A stretch of DNA of 64,000 nucleotides from Microglena sp. YARC. Lineage: Eukaryota; Chlorophyta; Chlorophyceae; Chlamydomonadales; Chlamydomonadaceae. Location of the stretch: contig CM039462.1 of assembly GCA_022414725.1 (NCBI GenBank), forward strand, positions 118,982,891-119,046,890, read 5' to 3'. Positions 25,336-31,054 of this stretch are shown piece by piece; the first letter of the stretch is position 1; the number at the start of each line of letters is the position of its first letter. The translations under genes and the position numbers were made by a program. Below the pieces are notes generated by a model. That model saw only the letters and a list, made by a program, of their open reading frames with translations. It was not told the origin of the DNA and searched no databases.

Positions 25336-27427
25336 TGCATCTTCAGCATCATCAACAGTAGCATCAACATAATCATCAGCATCAGCATCTTCAGCATCAT
25401 CTTCATTATCAGTATTATCGGCACCAGCATGATCAACAGCATCTACAAATTATTCATCAGCATCTTCAACATCATCAACATCAGCATCAGTATCTTCAAC
25501 ATCAGCATCATCTTCATCATCAGCATCAGCATCTTCAACATTAGTATCATCTGCATCATCAGCATCTTCAGCATCATCAACATCAGCATCATCAGCATCA
25601 GCATCATCAGCATCATCAGCATCATCTTCAACATTAGTATCATCTGCATCATCAGCATCTTCAGCATCATCTTCAGCATCATCAACATCAGCATCAGCAT
25701 CTTTAGCATCATCTTCATTATCAGCATCATCAGCGCCAGCATGATCATCAGCATCAACATCTTTATCAGCATCAGCATCATCTCCAGCATCAGCATCAGC
25801 ATCAGCATCATCTCCAGCATTAAAATCAGCATCAACATCTGTATCAAAATCAGCATCATCTCCATCATCAGCATCAGCATCAGCATCAGCATCAGCTTCA
25901 ACTGCCCCTTGCATACACAGGTTGACTCCATCTAGTAGTGAGGATATGGAAGCGTATGTGGACGTGCCACTGTATCAGATTCAGTCAGAGCCTGAGCAAC
26001 CACAGCGGCCCCCTACCTTCCGACCCAAGAGACAGTCGTAAGTGATTTTTTTGGCGAAGCCCCCTCTTCAACGGGGCGGGGGCCCCCAGATTTACCTATT
26101 TGTCCGTCCGACCGACCATCCGTATGACCGAGACTATCCCTGACACGTCAGCCAACGGTCTCGTAAGTAACTCGCTTCCGTTGCCACCTGTCGGTCCGTA
26201 GCGAACGCTCTCCGCCAATTTTAGCGATGTTTGCAGCGCTGCATATAACTTTTTAGGTGGAGGAGGTTTCACGTGGCTGGTTTAGGTATTGGGGGGTGAG
26301 GGTGGGGGTGGGGTGGGGTGGGGTGGGGGGGGGGCATGTGTATGTGTGGGTGGGTTGAGATTGTTGGTTGGGGCGGGGTTGGGGATTGGGAGGGGTTCCC
26401 TTCTCTTCCACCCCTCCGCATCCTTGCTGACTCCTTGCTCCTCCCTTGCTGACTCCTTGCTCCTCCCTTGCTGGTTCCTTGCTCCACCCTTACTGATTCC
26501 TTTGCTGCACCCCCTTCCCCAGGTGGAGCGGTTTGCAGGAGCATGTTTACAAGGATGAGCCCACCCTGAAGACGCAGCTCTCTTCCCCCCCTTCCACATC
26601 CTTGCTGACTCCTTGCTCCACCCTGACTGATTCCTTTGCTGCACCCCCTTTCCCAGGTGGAGTGGTGTGCAGGAGCATGTTTACAAGGATGAGCCCACCC
26701 TAAAGACGCAGCTCTCTTCCCCCCCTTCCACATCCTTGCTGACTCCTTGCTGCCCCTCCTTCTCTTCCACCCCTCCGCATCCTTGCTGACTCCTTGCTCC
26801 TCCCTTGCTGGTTCCTTGCTCTACCCTTACTGATTCCTTTGCTGCACCCCCTTTCCCAGGTGGAGTGGTGTGCCGGAGCATGTTTACAAGGATGAGCCCA
26901 CCCTGATGCCGCAACTCTCATGGGTTCCGGAGGACAAACTTAACTCAGAGCAGGGGGCACATCCAGGGCAACAATGCCCCGCTCCCAGGCTCTGTAGTGC
27001 GTCGAGAGGCCGAGAACCTCAGGGACACTCTGAGCCCAGTACTAGCGATCCAGGGCATGGCGTTACTGATACTACCACTGCGCTGGATGCAAAAAATCCC
27101 ATCGTCCACGTCCCTTTGCTTGGCCAGGTCCATACTTTGAGTAGCTTCTCCGGCCGGGAGAGTTCCGCCTCGGTACAGCTGAAGGCGTCAGCGTCGACAG
27201 GATTGGTGCCTTCAGCATCGACAGGATTGGTGCGGTCTGCCTCCCTAGTCCGTTCAGGGAAATCCCTCAACCCCCTGGTGCGAGCAGGGCAAGGAAACGG
27301 CTCCTTTGTACCTGCCCTGGTGTCTTCCAAGACTCCCACTGAGCCTGGTAGCTTACAGAAGATTCCCGGACCGCTGCTGCGTTCAAATAGCTGTGGACAA
27401 GCGTTGCAAAATGTTTCATTTCCTTGA
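11489..27427 (+). CDS. CDKL-family (CDK-like) protein kinase gene, multi-exon
   Basis: A serine/threonine kinase of the CMGC group, CDK-like branch. In algae and animals CDKL kinases act in or on cilia and flagella, including length control; that role is inferred here from family alone. Joining eight phase-compatible exons (11489-11611, 12526-12965, 15973-16162, 19838-19949, about 20700-22672, 24034-24195, 25921-26037, 26860-27427) gives a kinase domain of about 290 residues and a long, low-complexity C-terminal tail, roughly 1200 residues in all. Catalytic features: AVKQIKD lysine, MREL glutamate, HRDIKPANVLV, DFG, TTY activation-loop motif, DVWSIG, EPLEPR and DPDERLSA. Odd points: the first glycine of the loop is missing (ILEGAYGVV), APE reads PVE, there is a frameshift near 12640 and a TGA at 22569. 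The initiating exon is unidentified. Exon edges are tandemly duplicated in most introns. Confidence 0.8.
11800..12490. repeat. CCCCAA/CACACCAA satellite filling a kinase intron
   Basis: Irregular tandem CCCCAAC and ACACACCAAC words with a pure (CCCCAA)n run at about 12239-12290 and again at 12385-12440. It lies entirely between donor 11612 and acceptor 12525. All long open frames across it are compositional. Confidence 0.9.
12526..12965 (+). CDS. CDKL kinase exon: alphaC to DVWSIG, one frameshift
   Basis: Encodes EYEFIMRELDVLRLCSGHSH and IVQLLEANESARGRLYH, then after a frame change ISEYVPYNLQQVLKANP, ILWQMLNAVNFLHQ, IMHRDIKPANVLV, DIKLCDFGLAR, LTTYVVTRWYRPVEVLVG and SSIDVWSIG. HRD and DFG are intact. 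The frame changes by +1 at about 12640-12645, inside the hinge region: either one base too many or two missing. Acceptor CTAACAG ends at 12525 and donor GTAAGA starts at 12966. With one base removed, the exon ends in phase 1, which matches the following exon. Confidence 0.85.
13133..13348 (+). repeat. ~210-bp dispersed repeat in kinase intron (copy at 26048-26255)
   Basis: Shares GCCCCCTCTTCAA, CTGACACGTCAGCCAACGG, CTCGTAA-TAACTCGCTTCCG, CCACCTGTCG and GCTGCATA with 26048-26255, in the same order and strand. Both copies are in introns of the same gene. No TIR or target duplication was recognised. Confidence 0.75.
13584..13660 (+). repeat. ~65-bp dispersed repeat (copies at 18376 and 59283)
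   Basis: The words TTTCACCCCAGGAG, CACAAACCAGC and GAGGATTCAGT occur in order here, at 18376-18441 on the same strand and at 59283-59347 on the minus strand. It is a short dispersed fragment of an unidentified element. Confidence 0.65.
14330..14470. repeat. TCAGAATTGT-rich stretch
   Basis: Short reiterated CAGAATTGT/CAGGCCAAATTCTC words resemble the interior of the MITEs at 23395 and 63125. Together with a MITE-end-like sequence at about 13783-13810 (GCAGCGGATGATTTGG), they may be pieces of a decayed copy. The region 13870-14780 otherwise holds nothing recognisable. Confidence 0.3.
14958..15026 (+). pseudogene. Degraded extra copy of the kinase GCIF exon (copy 1)
   Basis: Begins CCTTTCAG then codes DCFFVEVVQGKA, matching GCIFVEMVQ-KA of the true exon. 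It then jumps directly to sequence that follows the truncated copy at 15810 (CTTGG-TCACTGA). An acceptor AG is retained, but most of the exon is deleted. Confidence 0.7.
15020..15800. repeat. (CCCACA)/(CCCACTC) satellite in kinase intron
   Basis: About 780 bases of CCCACACC, CACTCC and CCACCCACCTACA words without an exact long period. It lies between two extra copies of the GCIF exon. Confidence 0.9.
15810..15900 (+). pseudogene. Truncated extra copy of the kinase GCIF exon (copy 2)
   Basis: After a good acceptor (CACCTCCAG) it codes GCIFMEMVQGKALFPGKS and HEQLWLILRSMG, 29 of about 31 residues like the true exon at 15973. It then runs into unrelated sequence with no proper donor. In phase it could be joined to the preceding exon, but would give a truncated domain. 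Confidence 0.8.
15973..16162 (+). CDS. CDKL kinase exon: subdomains IX-X
   Basis: Encodes, after the shared glycine, CIFVEMVQDKALFPGKS, HEQLWLILKSMGPLSHRQQ and MEPLEPR. The GPL and EPLE-R motifs are those of CDKL1-5. Acceptor TTTCCAG ends at 15972 and donor GTATGT starts at 16163. Entry phase 1 and exit phase 2 match neighbours. It is the only complete member of three tandem copies. Confidence 0.85.
16741..17813. repeat. 44-bp minisatellite, about 24 copies
   Basis: Period 44 (for example TGCATATGAATG at 16741, 16785 and 16829). Copies are nearly identical; the left block has AATGTGCGTG and the right block, from about 17409, AATATGCGTG. One unit is 45 bp (near 17205) and one 43 bp (near 17580). 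Because no phase contains a stop on the minus strand, all three minus frames are open for about 400 codons; these are artefacts. A degenerate precursor of TGTATGTCGTGCATG words fills 16170-16740. Confidence 0.95.
17930..18066. repeat. Dispersed repeat with poly(G) core (copy at 18985-19135)
   Basis: GAGCGTG-AGC, a run of about 22 G at 17960-17981, GGCATTTCTAA, CATGCAGCGA and CACAAAAATAA recur in order at 18985-19135, which has its own G-run. Both lie in the same kinase intron. Confidence 0.7.
18080..18330. repeat. Two-copy tandem duplication (~160 bp)
   Basis: GAGCACCT...TTGCATAGGCC-ATGCATTT and TACC-GTCTTCCT-TTGTTTT appear twice, about 160 bp apart. A further 78-bp doublet (GCAACCTGACAACT, GTCCAGTCTC-GCTTGTTTAGG) follows at 18503-18655. 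Intronic, no function seen. Confidence 0.65.
18690..18860 (+). repeat. ~170-bp dispersed repeat R170
   Basis: AGCAGCTTCTAGACAGCTCC, AAGCTAGCTAGT-CATCTGAA, CCCAGTGGCTGGCT and GAGCTGGCTGGAAG occur in this order here, at 30838-31020 (+) and at 20165-20323 (minus). Partial copies start at about 35922 and 36022. The type of element is unknown. Confidence 0.75.
19375..19825. repeat. C-run and (CA)/(CACCAC) satellite in kinase intron
   Basis: A run of about 29 C at 19390-19418 followed by CACAC, CACCACC and CCCACCCA words, up to 12 bases before the next exon's acceptor. Open frames here are compositional. Confidence 0.9.
19838..19949 (+). CDS. CDKL kinase exon: subdomain XI
   Basis: Encodes LKAKFSKAMLEVVRACLVVD and PDERLSADAVMGLPFFA, the final helix pair of the kinase fold with the DPxxR arginine and the P-F-F end motif. 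Acceptor CATGCAG ends at 19837; donor GTATGA starts at 19950. Entry phase 2 fits the previous exon and exit is phase 0. Confidence 0.85.
19984..20032 (+). pseudogene. Extra copy of the LSADAVMGLPFFA exon end with donor
   Basis: CTTGTCTGCAGACGCAGTGATG-GGCT--CTT-CTTTGCGGTA-GAC repeats the end of the preceding exon plus its donor dinucleotide, 74 bases further on (donor GTAGGA). It is degenerate and probably not used, but it keeps a GT at the homologous site. Confidence 0.7.
20165..20323 (-). repeat. R170 dispersed repeat, minus copy
   Basis: Reverse complement of the R170 family (see 18690-18860), inside the kinase intron. The stretch 20324-20690 holds only CCATCC-type low-complexity DNA near 20570-20670. 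Confidence 0.65.
20700..22672 (+). CDS. CDKL kinase C-terminal tail exon, repeat-coded, one in-frame TGA
   Basis: One frame runs from about 20700 to donor GTGAGT at 22673, interrupted only by a TGA at 22569-22571. The left boundary is uncertain; an acceptor-like TTCAG ends at 20825 in the right phase. Content in order: short Val and Gly runs, a Ser/Gln/Ala-rich part, fourteen 17-residue repeats of the type SSGGGLELNQGGREARI (21138-21851), four 30-residue repeats containing SGTQLDKESHSLTRTRTARQ (about 22045-22400), then PPTVCNLGGSKNERRRSRQT. The repeat units are 51 and 90 bp, both multiples of three, unlike the non-coding satellites nearby, which supports coding. The tail is probably disordered; no catalytic domain is seen. 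Confidence 0.6.
21138..21851 (+). repeat. 51-bp coding minisatellite (14 units)
   Basis: Units of 17 codons, consensus SSGGGLELNQGGREARI, with arginine-rich ends. Base changes are mostly substitutions and the frame is never broken, consistent with selection on the reading frame or recent expansion. Confidence 0.85.
22045..22400 (+). repeat. 90-bp coding minisatellite (4 units)
   Basis: GACCCTCCCTCTGCAACGAC recurs at 90-bp spacing. The central units are almost identical, indicating very recent duplication. Each encodes 30 residues including GPSLCNDPSSSGTQLDKES. Confidence 0.9.
22673..23095. repeat. GCTAGGGATGTTTT intron minisatellite
   Basis: About 25 irregular copies of GCTAGGGATGTTTTGC start immediately after the donor. 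Inside, 22928-22975 is an extra copy of the exon end: GGAGGCTCAATGAATGGATG and CAGAAGTTGCCAAACG correspond to the coding GGAGGGTCAAAGAATGAACG and CAGAAGTCGTCAAACG. The donor there is lost (GCAAGA). Confidence 0.8.
23249..23650. repeat. Local tandem duplication with a filled and an empty MITE site
   Basis: CATACGCGTGGCATGGACGT through CTTGCTAACG is present at 23249-23294 and again at 23350-23394. The first copy continues directly into CAACTAAAACATGTGCT; in the second, the same continuation follows the MITE at 23395-23582. The first copy thus preserves the pre-insertion site. Confidence 0.8.
23398..23579. mobile_element. MITE A, TIR AGCAATTCAGGGGATGA, TSD TAA
   Basis: The left end reads AGCAATTCAGGGGATGATTT and the right end is its imperfect reverse complement (AAATCATCCGCTGAATGGCT). 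TAA flanks both sides, and the paralogous empty site in the local duplication supports a 3-bp duplication. The interior is also largely self-complementary. TIRs with a 3-bp TAA/TTA duplication suggest the PIF/Harbinger group; this is inference. The second copy is at 63125-63301. Confidence 0.8.
23760..24020. repeat. (CACCT)n pentanucleotide satellite
   Basis: About 260 bases of CTCAC/CACCT repeats with few interruptions, ending 13 bases before a kinase exon's acceptor. A shorter (ACCGC)n run lies at 23106-23134. Confidence 0.95.
24034..24195 (+). CDS. CDKL kinase tail exon
   Basis: Acceptor CATGTAG ends at 24033 and donor GTGAGT starts at 24196. In the phase set by the previous exon (AC|G) it reads WSGTPGTGSFPTHSNKTDVH, then VPKPPSTELNKGPPSMKQRS and LQH. 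It ends in phase 2. No domain recognised; low-complexity, probably disordered. The phase match on both sides is the main support. Confidence 0.65.
24140..24615 (+). repeat. Four tandem copies of an exon end plus donor
   Basis: The coding segment around TAAGGGACCC...TGAAGCAACGCTCTTTGCAACAT with its GTGAGT donor is repeated at about 24271, 24394 and 24575, spaced 117, 123 and ~185 bp. The copies keep GTGAGT or GTGAGA after the homologous exon end. Between copies stand C-rich tracts and CCCAGCTTCCTAACTT, which resembles branch-point and acceptor sequence. An (AC)n run at about 24509-24560 has stretched the last unit. Confidence 0.85.
25110..25910. repeat. CATCAG/CATCTTC trinucleotide-type satellite
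   Basis: About 800 bases of CAT, CAG and TTC triplets with a pure (CAG)n run at about 25289-25333. All six frames are long because the unit is three bases (Ile/Ser, Asp/Ala and Met/Leu strings). It sits between donor 24196 and acceptor 25920, so it is treated as intronic. 24616-25100 holds nothing recognised. Confidence 0.9.
25921..26037 (+). CDS. CDKL kinase tail exon
   Basis: Acceptor GCATACACAG ends at 25920; donor GTAAGT starts at 26038. In phase it encodes LTPSSSEDMEAYVDVPLYQI and QSEPEQPQRPPTFRPKRQS, acidic then basic. Not part of a known fold. Confidence 0.7.
26048..26255 (+). repeat. ~210-bp dispersed repeat (copy of 13133-13348)
   Basis: Same order of shared words as the 13.1-kb copy, starting within 11 bases of the donor at 26038. 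Possibly a short non-autonomous element that has inserted twice into introns of this gene. Confidence 0.75.
26523..26858 (+). repeat. Two extra copies of acceptor plus exon start
   Basis: After CCCCAG at 26522 and CCCAG at 26656 follow WSGLQEHVYKDEPTLKTQLS and WSGVQEHVYKDEPTLKTQLS, near-copies of the start of the last exon (WSGVPEHVYKDEPTLMPQLS at 26860). Each copy has its own pyrimidine-rich tract of TCCTTGCTGACTCC words. They could act as alternative acceptors in the same phase, but the exons they start run into the next satellite block. Confidence 0.85.
26860..27427 (+). CDS. CDKL kinase last exon with stop
   Basis: Acceptor CTTTCCCAG ends at 26859. In phase it reads WSGVPEHVYKDEPTLMPQLS, then a Ser/Thr/Pro-rich tail with VHVPLLGQVHTLSSFSGRES and two SASTGLV repeats, ending NSCGQALQNVSFP and TGA at 27425. 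No domain recognised. Confidence 0.7.
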
Positions 27428-27590
27428 AGTACAATGTACAGCTTGCCCCGATAGTGATGGATGGTGCAAGGGTTTCAAACAACTGTGGTCAAGTGATGCA
27501 ACATGTTGACCATATTTCCTTATCCGAGTTCAGCGGACAGCTTGCCCCAGTAGTGATGGACGGTGCAAGAGTTTCAAACAGCGGGAAGCC
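27385..27590 (+). repeat. ~97-bp duplication of the gene's last coding bases and 3' flank
   Basis: AGCTGTGGACAAGCGTTGCA with TTTCCTTGAA and CAGCTTGCCCCGATAGTGATGG recurs about 95 bp later as AACTGTGGTCAAGTGATGCA, ATTTCCTTAT and CAGCTTGCCCCAGTAGTGATGG. The stop codon of the kinase lies in the first unit. 27591-27780 shows nothing further. Confidence 0.75.
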
Positions 27591-27783
27591 AGAGGCTTTT
27601 AGACGCTTCGCGAGACATCAGTGAGAACAGCTTCCATGTTGGATGCCACAAACAGACCCCGCGCCGCGCCCCCTTTGATGGATTGGTCGTCTGTAGCCTC
27701 ACCCGCCACGGGTGCGGGTAGCATTCCGGCTGCTAGGTCCATCTTGCTGAAGCTGAGCATAAGCAACGATTAAAACATATTTA

Positions 27784-28665
27784 TTGGATTCTTATATGGT
27801 TGTTCAGCCAACTCTAGGCTGCTCACCGCCTTCCATTGCCAAGTCCCCCCATGTATTCCAATGCCAAGCCACCCTGTGTCTTCCAATGCCAAGCCACCCT
27901 GTGTCTTCCAATGCCAAGGCACCATGTGTCTTCCATTGCCAAGCCACCCTATGTCTTCCAATGCCAAGCCACCCTGTGTCTTCCAATGCCAAGCCACCCT
28001 GTGTCTTCCAATGCCAAGCCACCCCGTGTCTTCCAATGCCAAGCCACCCTGTGTCTTCCAATGCCAAGCCACCCCGTGTCTTCCAATGCCAAGCCACCCT
28101 GTGTCTTCCAATGCCAAGCCACCATGTGTCTTCCATTGCCAAGCCACCCTATGTCTTCCAATGCCAAGCCACCCTGTGTCTTCCAATGCCAAGCCACCCT
28201 GTGTCTTCCAATGCCAAGCCACCCTGTGTCTTCCAATGCCAAGCCACCCTGTGTCTTCCAATGCCAAGCCACCCCGTGTCTTCCAATGCCAAGCCACCCT
28301 GTGTCTTCCAATGCCAAGGCACCATGTGTCTTCCATTGCCAAGCCACCCTATGTCTTCCAATGCCAAGCCACCCTGTGTCTTCCAATGCCAAGCCACCCT
28401 GTGTCTTCCAATGCCAAGCCACCCCGTGTCTTCCAATGCCAAGCCACCCTGTGTCTTCCAATGCCAAGCCACCCCGTGTCTTCCAATGCCAAGCCACCCT
28501 GTGTCTTCCAATGCCAAGCCACCCTGTGTCTTCCAATGCCAAGCCACCCTGTGTCTTCCAATGCCAAGCCACCCTGTGTCTTCCATTGCCAAATACCCCC
28601 GTGTCTTCCAATGCCAAGCTCCCCTATGCCTTCCAATGCCAAATACCCACGGAAACTAGAGTGGC
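27784..28665. repeat. 25-bp minisatellite (~33 copies) inside a dispersed repeat
   Basis: Monomer TGTCTTCCAATGCCAAGCCA plus five bases, 25 bp, about 33 copies. Variants (CATTGCC, CCCCGTG, AGGCACCATG) recur in a pattern, suggesting amplification of multi-unit blocks. Since 25 is not a multiple of three and no phase has a stop, all frames are open; none is taken as a gene. The left flank (GTTCAGCCAACTCTAGGCTGCTC) and right flank (ACCCACGGAAACTAG) belong to the R-TTGTTACATG family at 31.6, 32.4 and 36.8 kb, so the satellite grew out of that repeat's core. Confidence 0.95.
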
Positions 28666-29420
28666 AACTTAGCAGATTAAACAGAGAGTCAGGCACGGGA
28701 CCCAGTTGTATCCAGTGAACCATGGTCGTCATCCCACTACCTGTTCATCAACAGTGGGGATGGGGTAAATCTGCTTGGTTTTTAGTTAAGAGTATCGGTA
28801 CATTGGACGTTGAAATGTACTTTTTATTCCGCTGTGTATACCTGAGCATTTGTGGGGGGTATTAAAACATGCTTCTCATTATGGTAAATCCCCAATTGAA
28901 AGTGTAGGATCTACCCACACTAGGATATTCCACATACGTACTGACACAAAAATCTAACGATTCGATATTTTGAAGTTTTCACGGCAAAGGGGCAGGCAGG
29001 GGGTTCCACGGAATCAAACCTGGGTCGATCGGTGCGGCAAGGTGTGTGTGGGGGGGTGGGGATGCTGCCTGCCGATTCGTGGGTCCCGTCGGTCCCAGAT
29101 TCACTTTTCTACCGAATAGCGTCGCGTCCAAAGACAAGCGTCAAATGATCAAACAGGAACATTTCCGTGTCAGTACGGTACTAACATCATCGAATGCTTA
29201 TCCCAAACTACAGATTCTCAATCCCTGCTCCATCCACTATAAATCGCATAAGGAAAGCCATGAAGTCTATGTGGTCGCTCAAAACCTAAAGGAATGCGAC
29301 GTCTTGAAAACCTTGAACAAGATAAGGTTGGTTGACTGGGATAACCATGCAGACCAGAGTTTGCAGTTACTTATGCAGAGCGTACTGTCAGGTAGCTACA
29401 CTCTGCTACAATCAAGTAGC
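28666..29420. other. No gene supported
   Basis: A plus-strand frame at 29046-29438 is open for 130 codons but resembles nothing known and runs into the satellite that follows. No splice context or repeat explains it; coding potential is doubtful. Confidence 0.3.
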
Positions 29421-29855
29421 TACACTCAGCTGCAGTAACGCAGCCATACTCAGCTAAAGTCAGGTAGCTGCACACAGCTACAGTCAGGTAGCTGCACTCA
29501 GCTACAATCAGGTAGCTACACTCAGCTGCAGTAATGCAGCCATACTCAGCTAAAGTCAGGTAGCTGCACACAGCTACAGTCAGGTAGCTGCACTCAGCTA
29601 CAATCAGGTAGCTACACTCAGCTGCAGTAATGCAGCCATAGTCAGCTAAAGTCAGGTAGCTGCACACAGCTACAGTCAGGTAGCTGCACTCAGCTACAAT
29701 CAGGTAGCTACACTCAGCTGCAGTAATGCAGCCATAGTCAGCTATAGTCAGGTAGCTGCACACAGCTACAGTCAGGTAGCTGCACTCGGCTACAGTCAGG
29801 TAGCTACACTCAGCTGCAGTAATGCAGCCATACTCAGCTAAAGTTAGGTAGCTGC
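29395..29855. repeat. 96-bp higher-order satellite built of four ~24-bp monomers
   Basis: GTAGCTGCA/GTAGCTACA monomers of about 24 bp are organised in a 96-bp unit (CTCAGCTGCAGTAA at 29425 and 29521, then onward) repeated about 4.5 times. Each unit includes the palindrome CAGCTGCAG and CTGCAGTAATGCAG. Confidence 0.9.
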
Positions 29856-30065
29856 AAACAGGGGCATGCAGAAACACACAGGAAGGGAAGAATTTGGTTC
29901 TGTTCCACACCGGATGTCTTGCTCCTAAACTGATTTTCTCTAAAATTGATCTTTGACCAGGCTATCGCCAGACCCAGATCAATATAGAGGATATACCAAA
30001 ATATGGTATGTGATGCATTCCATCTCAATCTGGCCAAGAAAAAAAGGGAAAAAAGGAAAAGAAAA

Positions 30066-30140
30066 AAGAGCGCCTGGTGGGGCATGGTGTTAAGGGGACC
30101 GTCCCGTACACCGAAGCTTGGGACTGCCACCATGGCTCAT
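30066..30140 (-). mobile_element. SINE-like element S1, 5'-truncated
   Basis: The minus strand reads CCATGGTGGCAG and then CCCCTTAACACCATGCCCCA and CCAGGCGCT before a poly-pyrimidine stretch. This is the 3' module shared with S1 copies at 37431 and 58700. No tRNA-like head remains. Confidence 0.55.
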
Positions 30141-30186
30141 TCTGGTCATGACTGTTTCCAGATATTGTGCACTCGCTACTAGCTCC

Positions 30187-30470
30187 GAAACATGGTCTTT
30201 CACGTGATCTTGGACGCGATATTCTTGCTTTCAGAAACATGATACTTTACGTGATCTTGGACATGATAATCTTGCTTTCTGAAACACAATATTTTACGTG
30301 ATCTTCAGTGTGATATTCTTGCTTCCAGAAACAACATCTTTCACGTGATCGTGGACTTGATAATCTTGCTTTCTGAAACATAATATTTTACGCGATCTTT
30401 GGCGTGATATACTTGCTTTCAGAAACATGATATTTCACGTAATCTTGGGTGCGATATTTTAGCTCCAGAT
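30187..30470. repeat. 47-bp minisatellite (6 copies)
   Basis: GAAACATGATA-TT-ACGTGATCTTGG and TGATATTCTTGCTTTC units start at 30187, 30234, 30281 and onward, 47 bp apart. Each has a TTCACGTGATC/TTTACGTGATC core with CACGTG-like palindromes. Confidence 0.85.
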
Positions 30471-30503
30471 ATTCTGCGCTCTGGCCAGCATTGCTATCCT
30501 CTA

Positions 30504-30786
30504 AATAAAAAATAGAAATAAATAAATAAATCTGAACTTCCAAGATATGTCACACTATGACACTTCTAAGGACGTGAGGTTAAGGGAACCGGCTCGTAAG
30601 TATGCGATGGACGGGCTTACATCACACCCAGAGTCCAGTTACCATGCCGGTCGACGAGCCTCCGGGTAGGCCCAGGTGACCTCGATGGGGTTCGAACCAG
30701 CAACCTGATAAGACCCCGCTCCTGCTTCTGTTCGCCCCGGGATTGCTCTACGATAGAGCCATCCCGTTCCGAACGGGGATATTATG
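30504..30786 (-). mobile_element. tRNA-derived SINE S1 with ~20-bp target duplication
   Basis: On the minus strand the head reads GGATGGCTCTATCGTAGAGC (D-arm and A-box like) and GCTGGTTCGAACCCC (near-perfect B-box), about 60 bases apart as in a tRNA gene. A body follows with CATGGTAACTGG and the 3' module CCGGTTCCCTTAACCTCACG, ending in an (ATTT)n tail. Imperfect 20-bp direct repeats GCCAGCRTTGCTATCCTCTA flank it at 30484-30503 and 30787-30806, the signature of LINE-mediated insertion. Confidence 0.7.
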
Positions 30787-30837
30787 CCAGCGTTGCTATC
30801 CTCTATTACTGCTGCAAGGTGTGCCACTGTTTCTCTT

Positions 30838-31020
30838 TTGGGCTACGTGTAGCAGCTTCTAGGCAGCTCCCTTCCCTTGTCCATGGGCAAAACCTGAAGC
30901 TAGCTAGTGCATCTGAAAGCAAACATAACAGGCATGCCAATAAAGTCATAATCCTTGGGCTCTACCCAGTGGCTGGCTAATGGAGCTGGCTGGAAGCTGC
31001 ATGCAAAGCAAAAATAAGAT
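30838..31020 (+). repeat. R170 dispersed repeat
   Basis: Plus-strand copy of the family described at 18690: GTAGCAGCTTCTAGGCAGCTCCC, GAAGCTAGCTAGTGCATCTGAA and CCCAGTGGCTGGCTAATGGAGCTGGC. It is followed directly by the 33-bp satellite. Confidence 0.75.
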
Positions 31021-31054
31021 GTGATCCAGGCGCATGCGGGTGCTTGCACTCTTG

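Noticed and set aside
25104..25935. Long Asp/Ala, Ile/Ser and Met/Leu frames
   Set aside because: Trinucleotide satellite within an intron bounded by phase-matched kinase exons.
27784..28732. Open frames of up to 290 codons in five or six frames
   Set aside because: The 25-bp repeat lacks stops in every phase. Simultaneous opening of all frames is an artefact, with no splice or start context.
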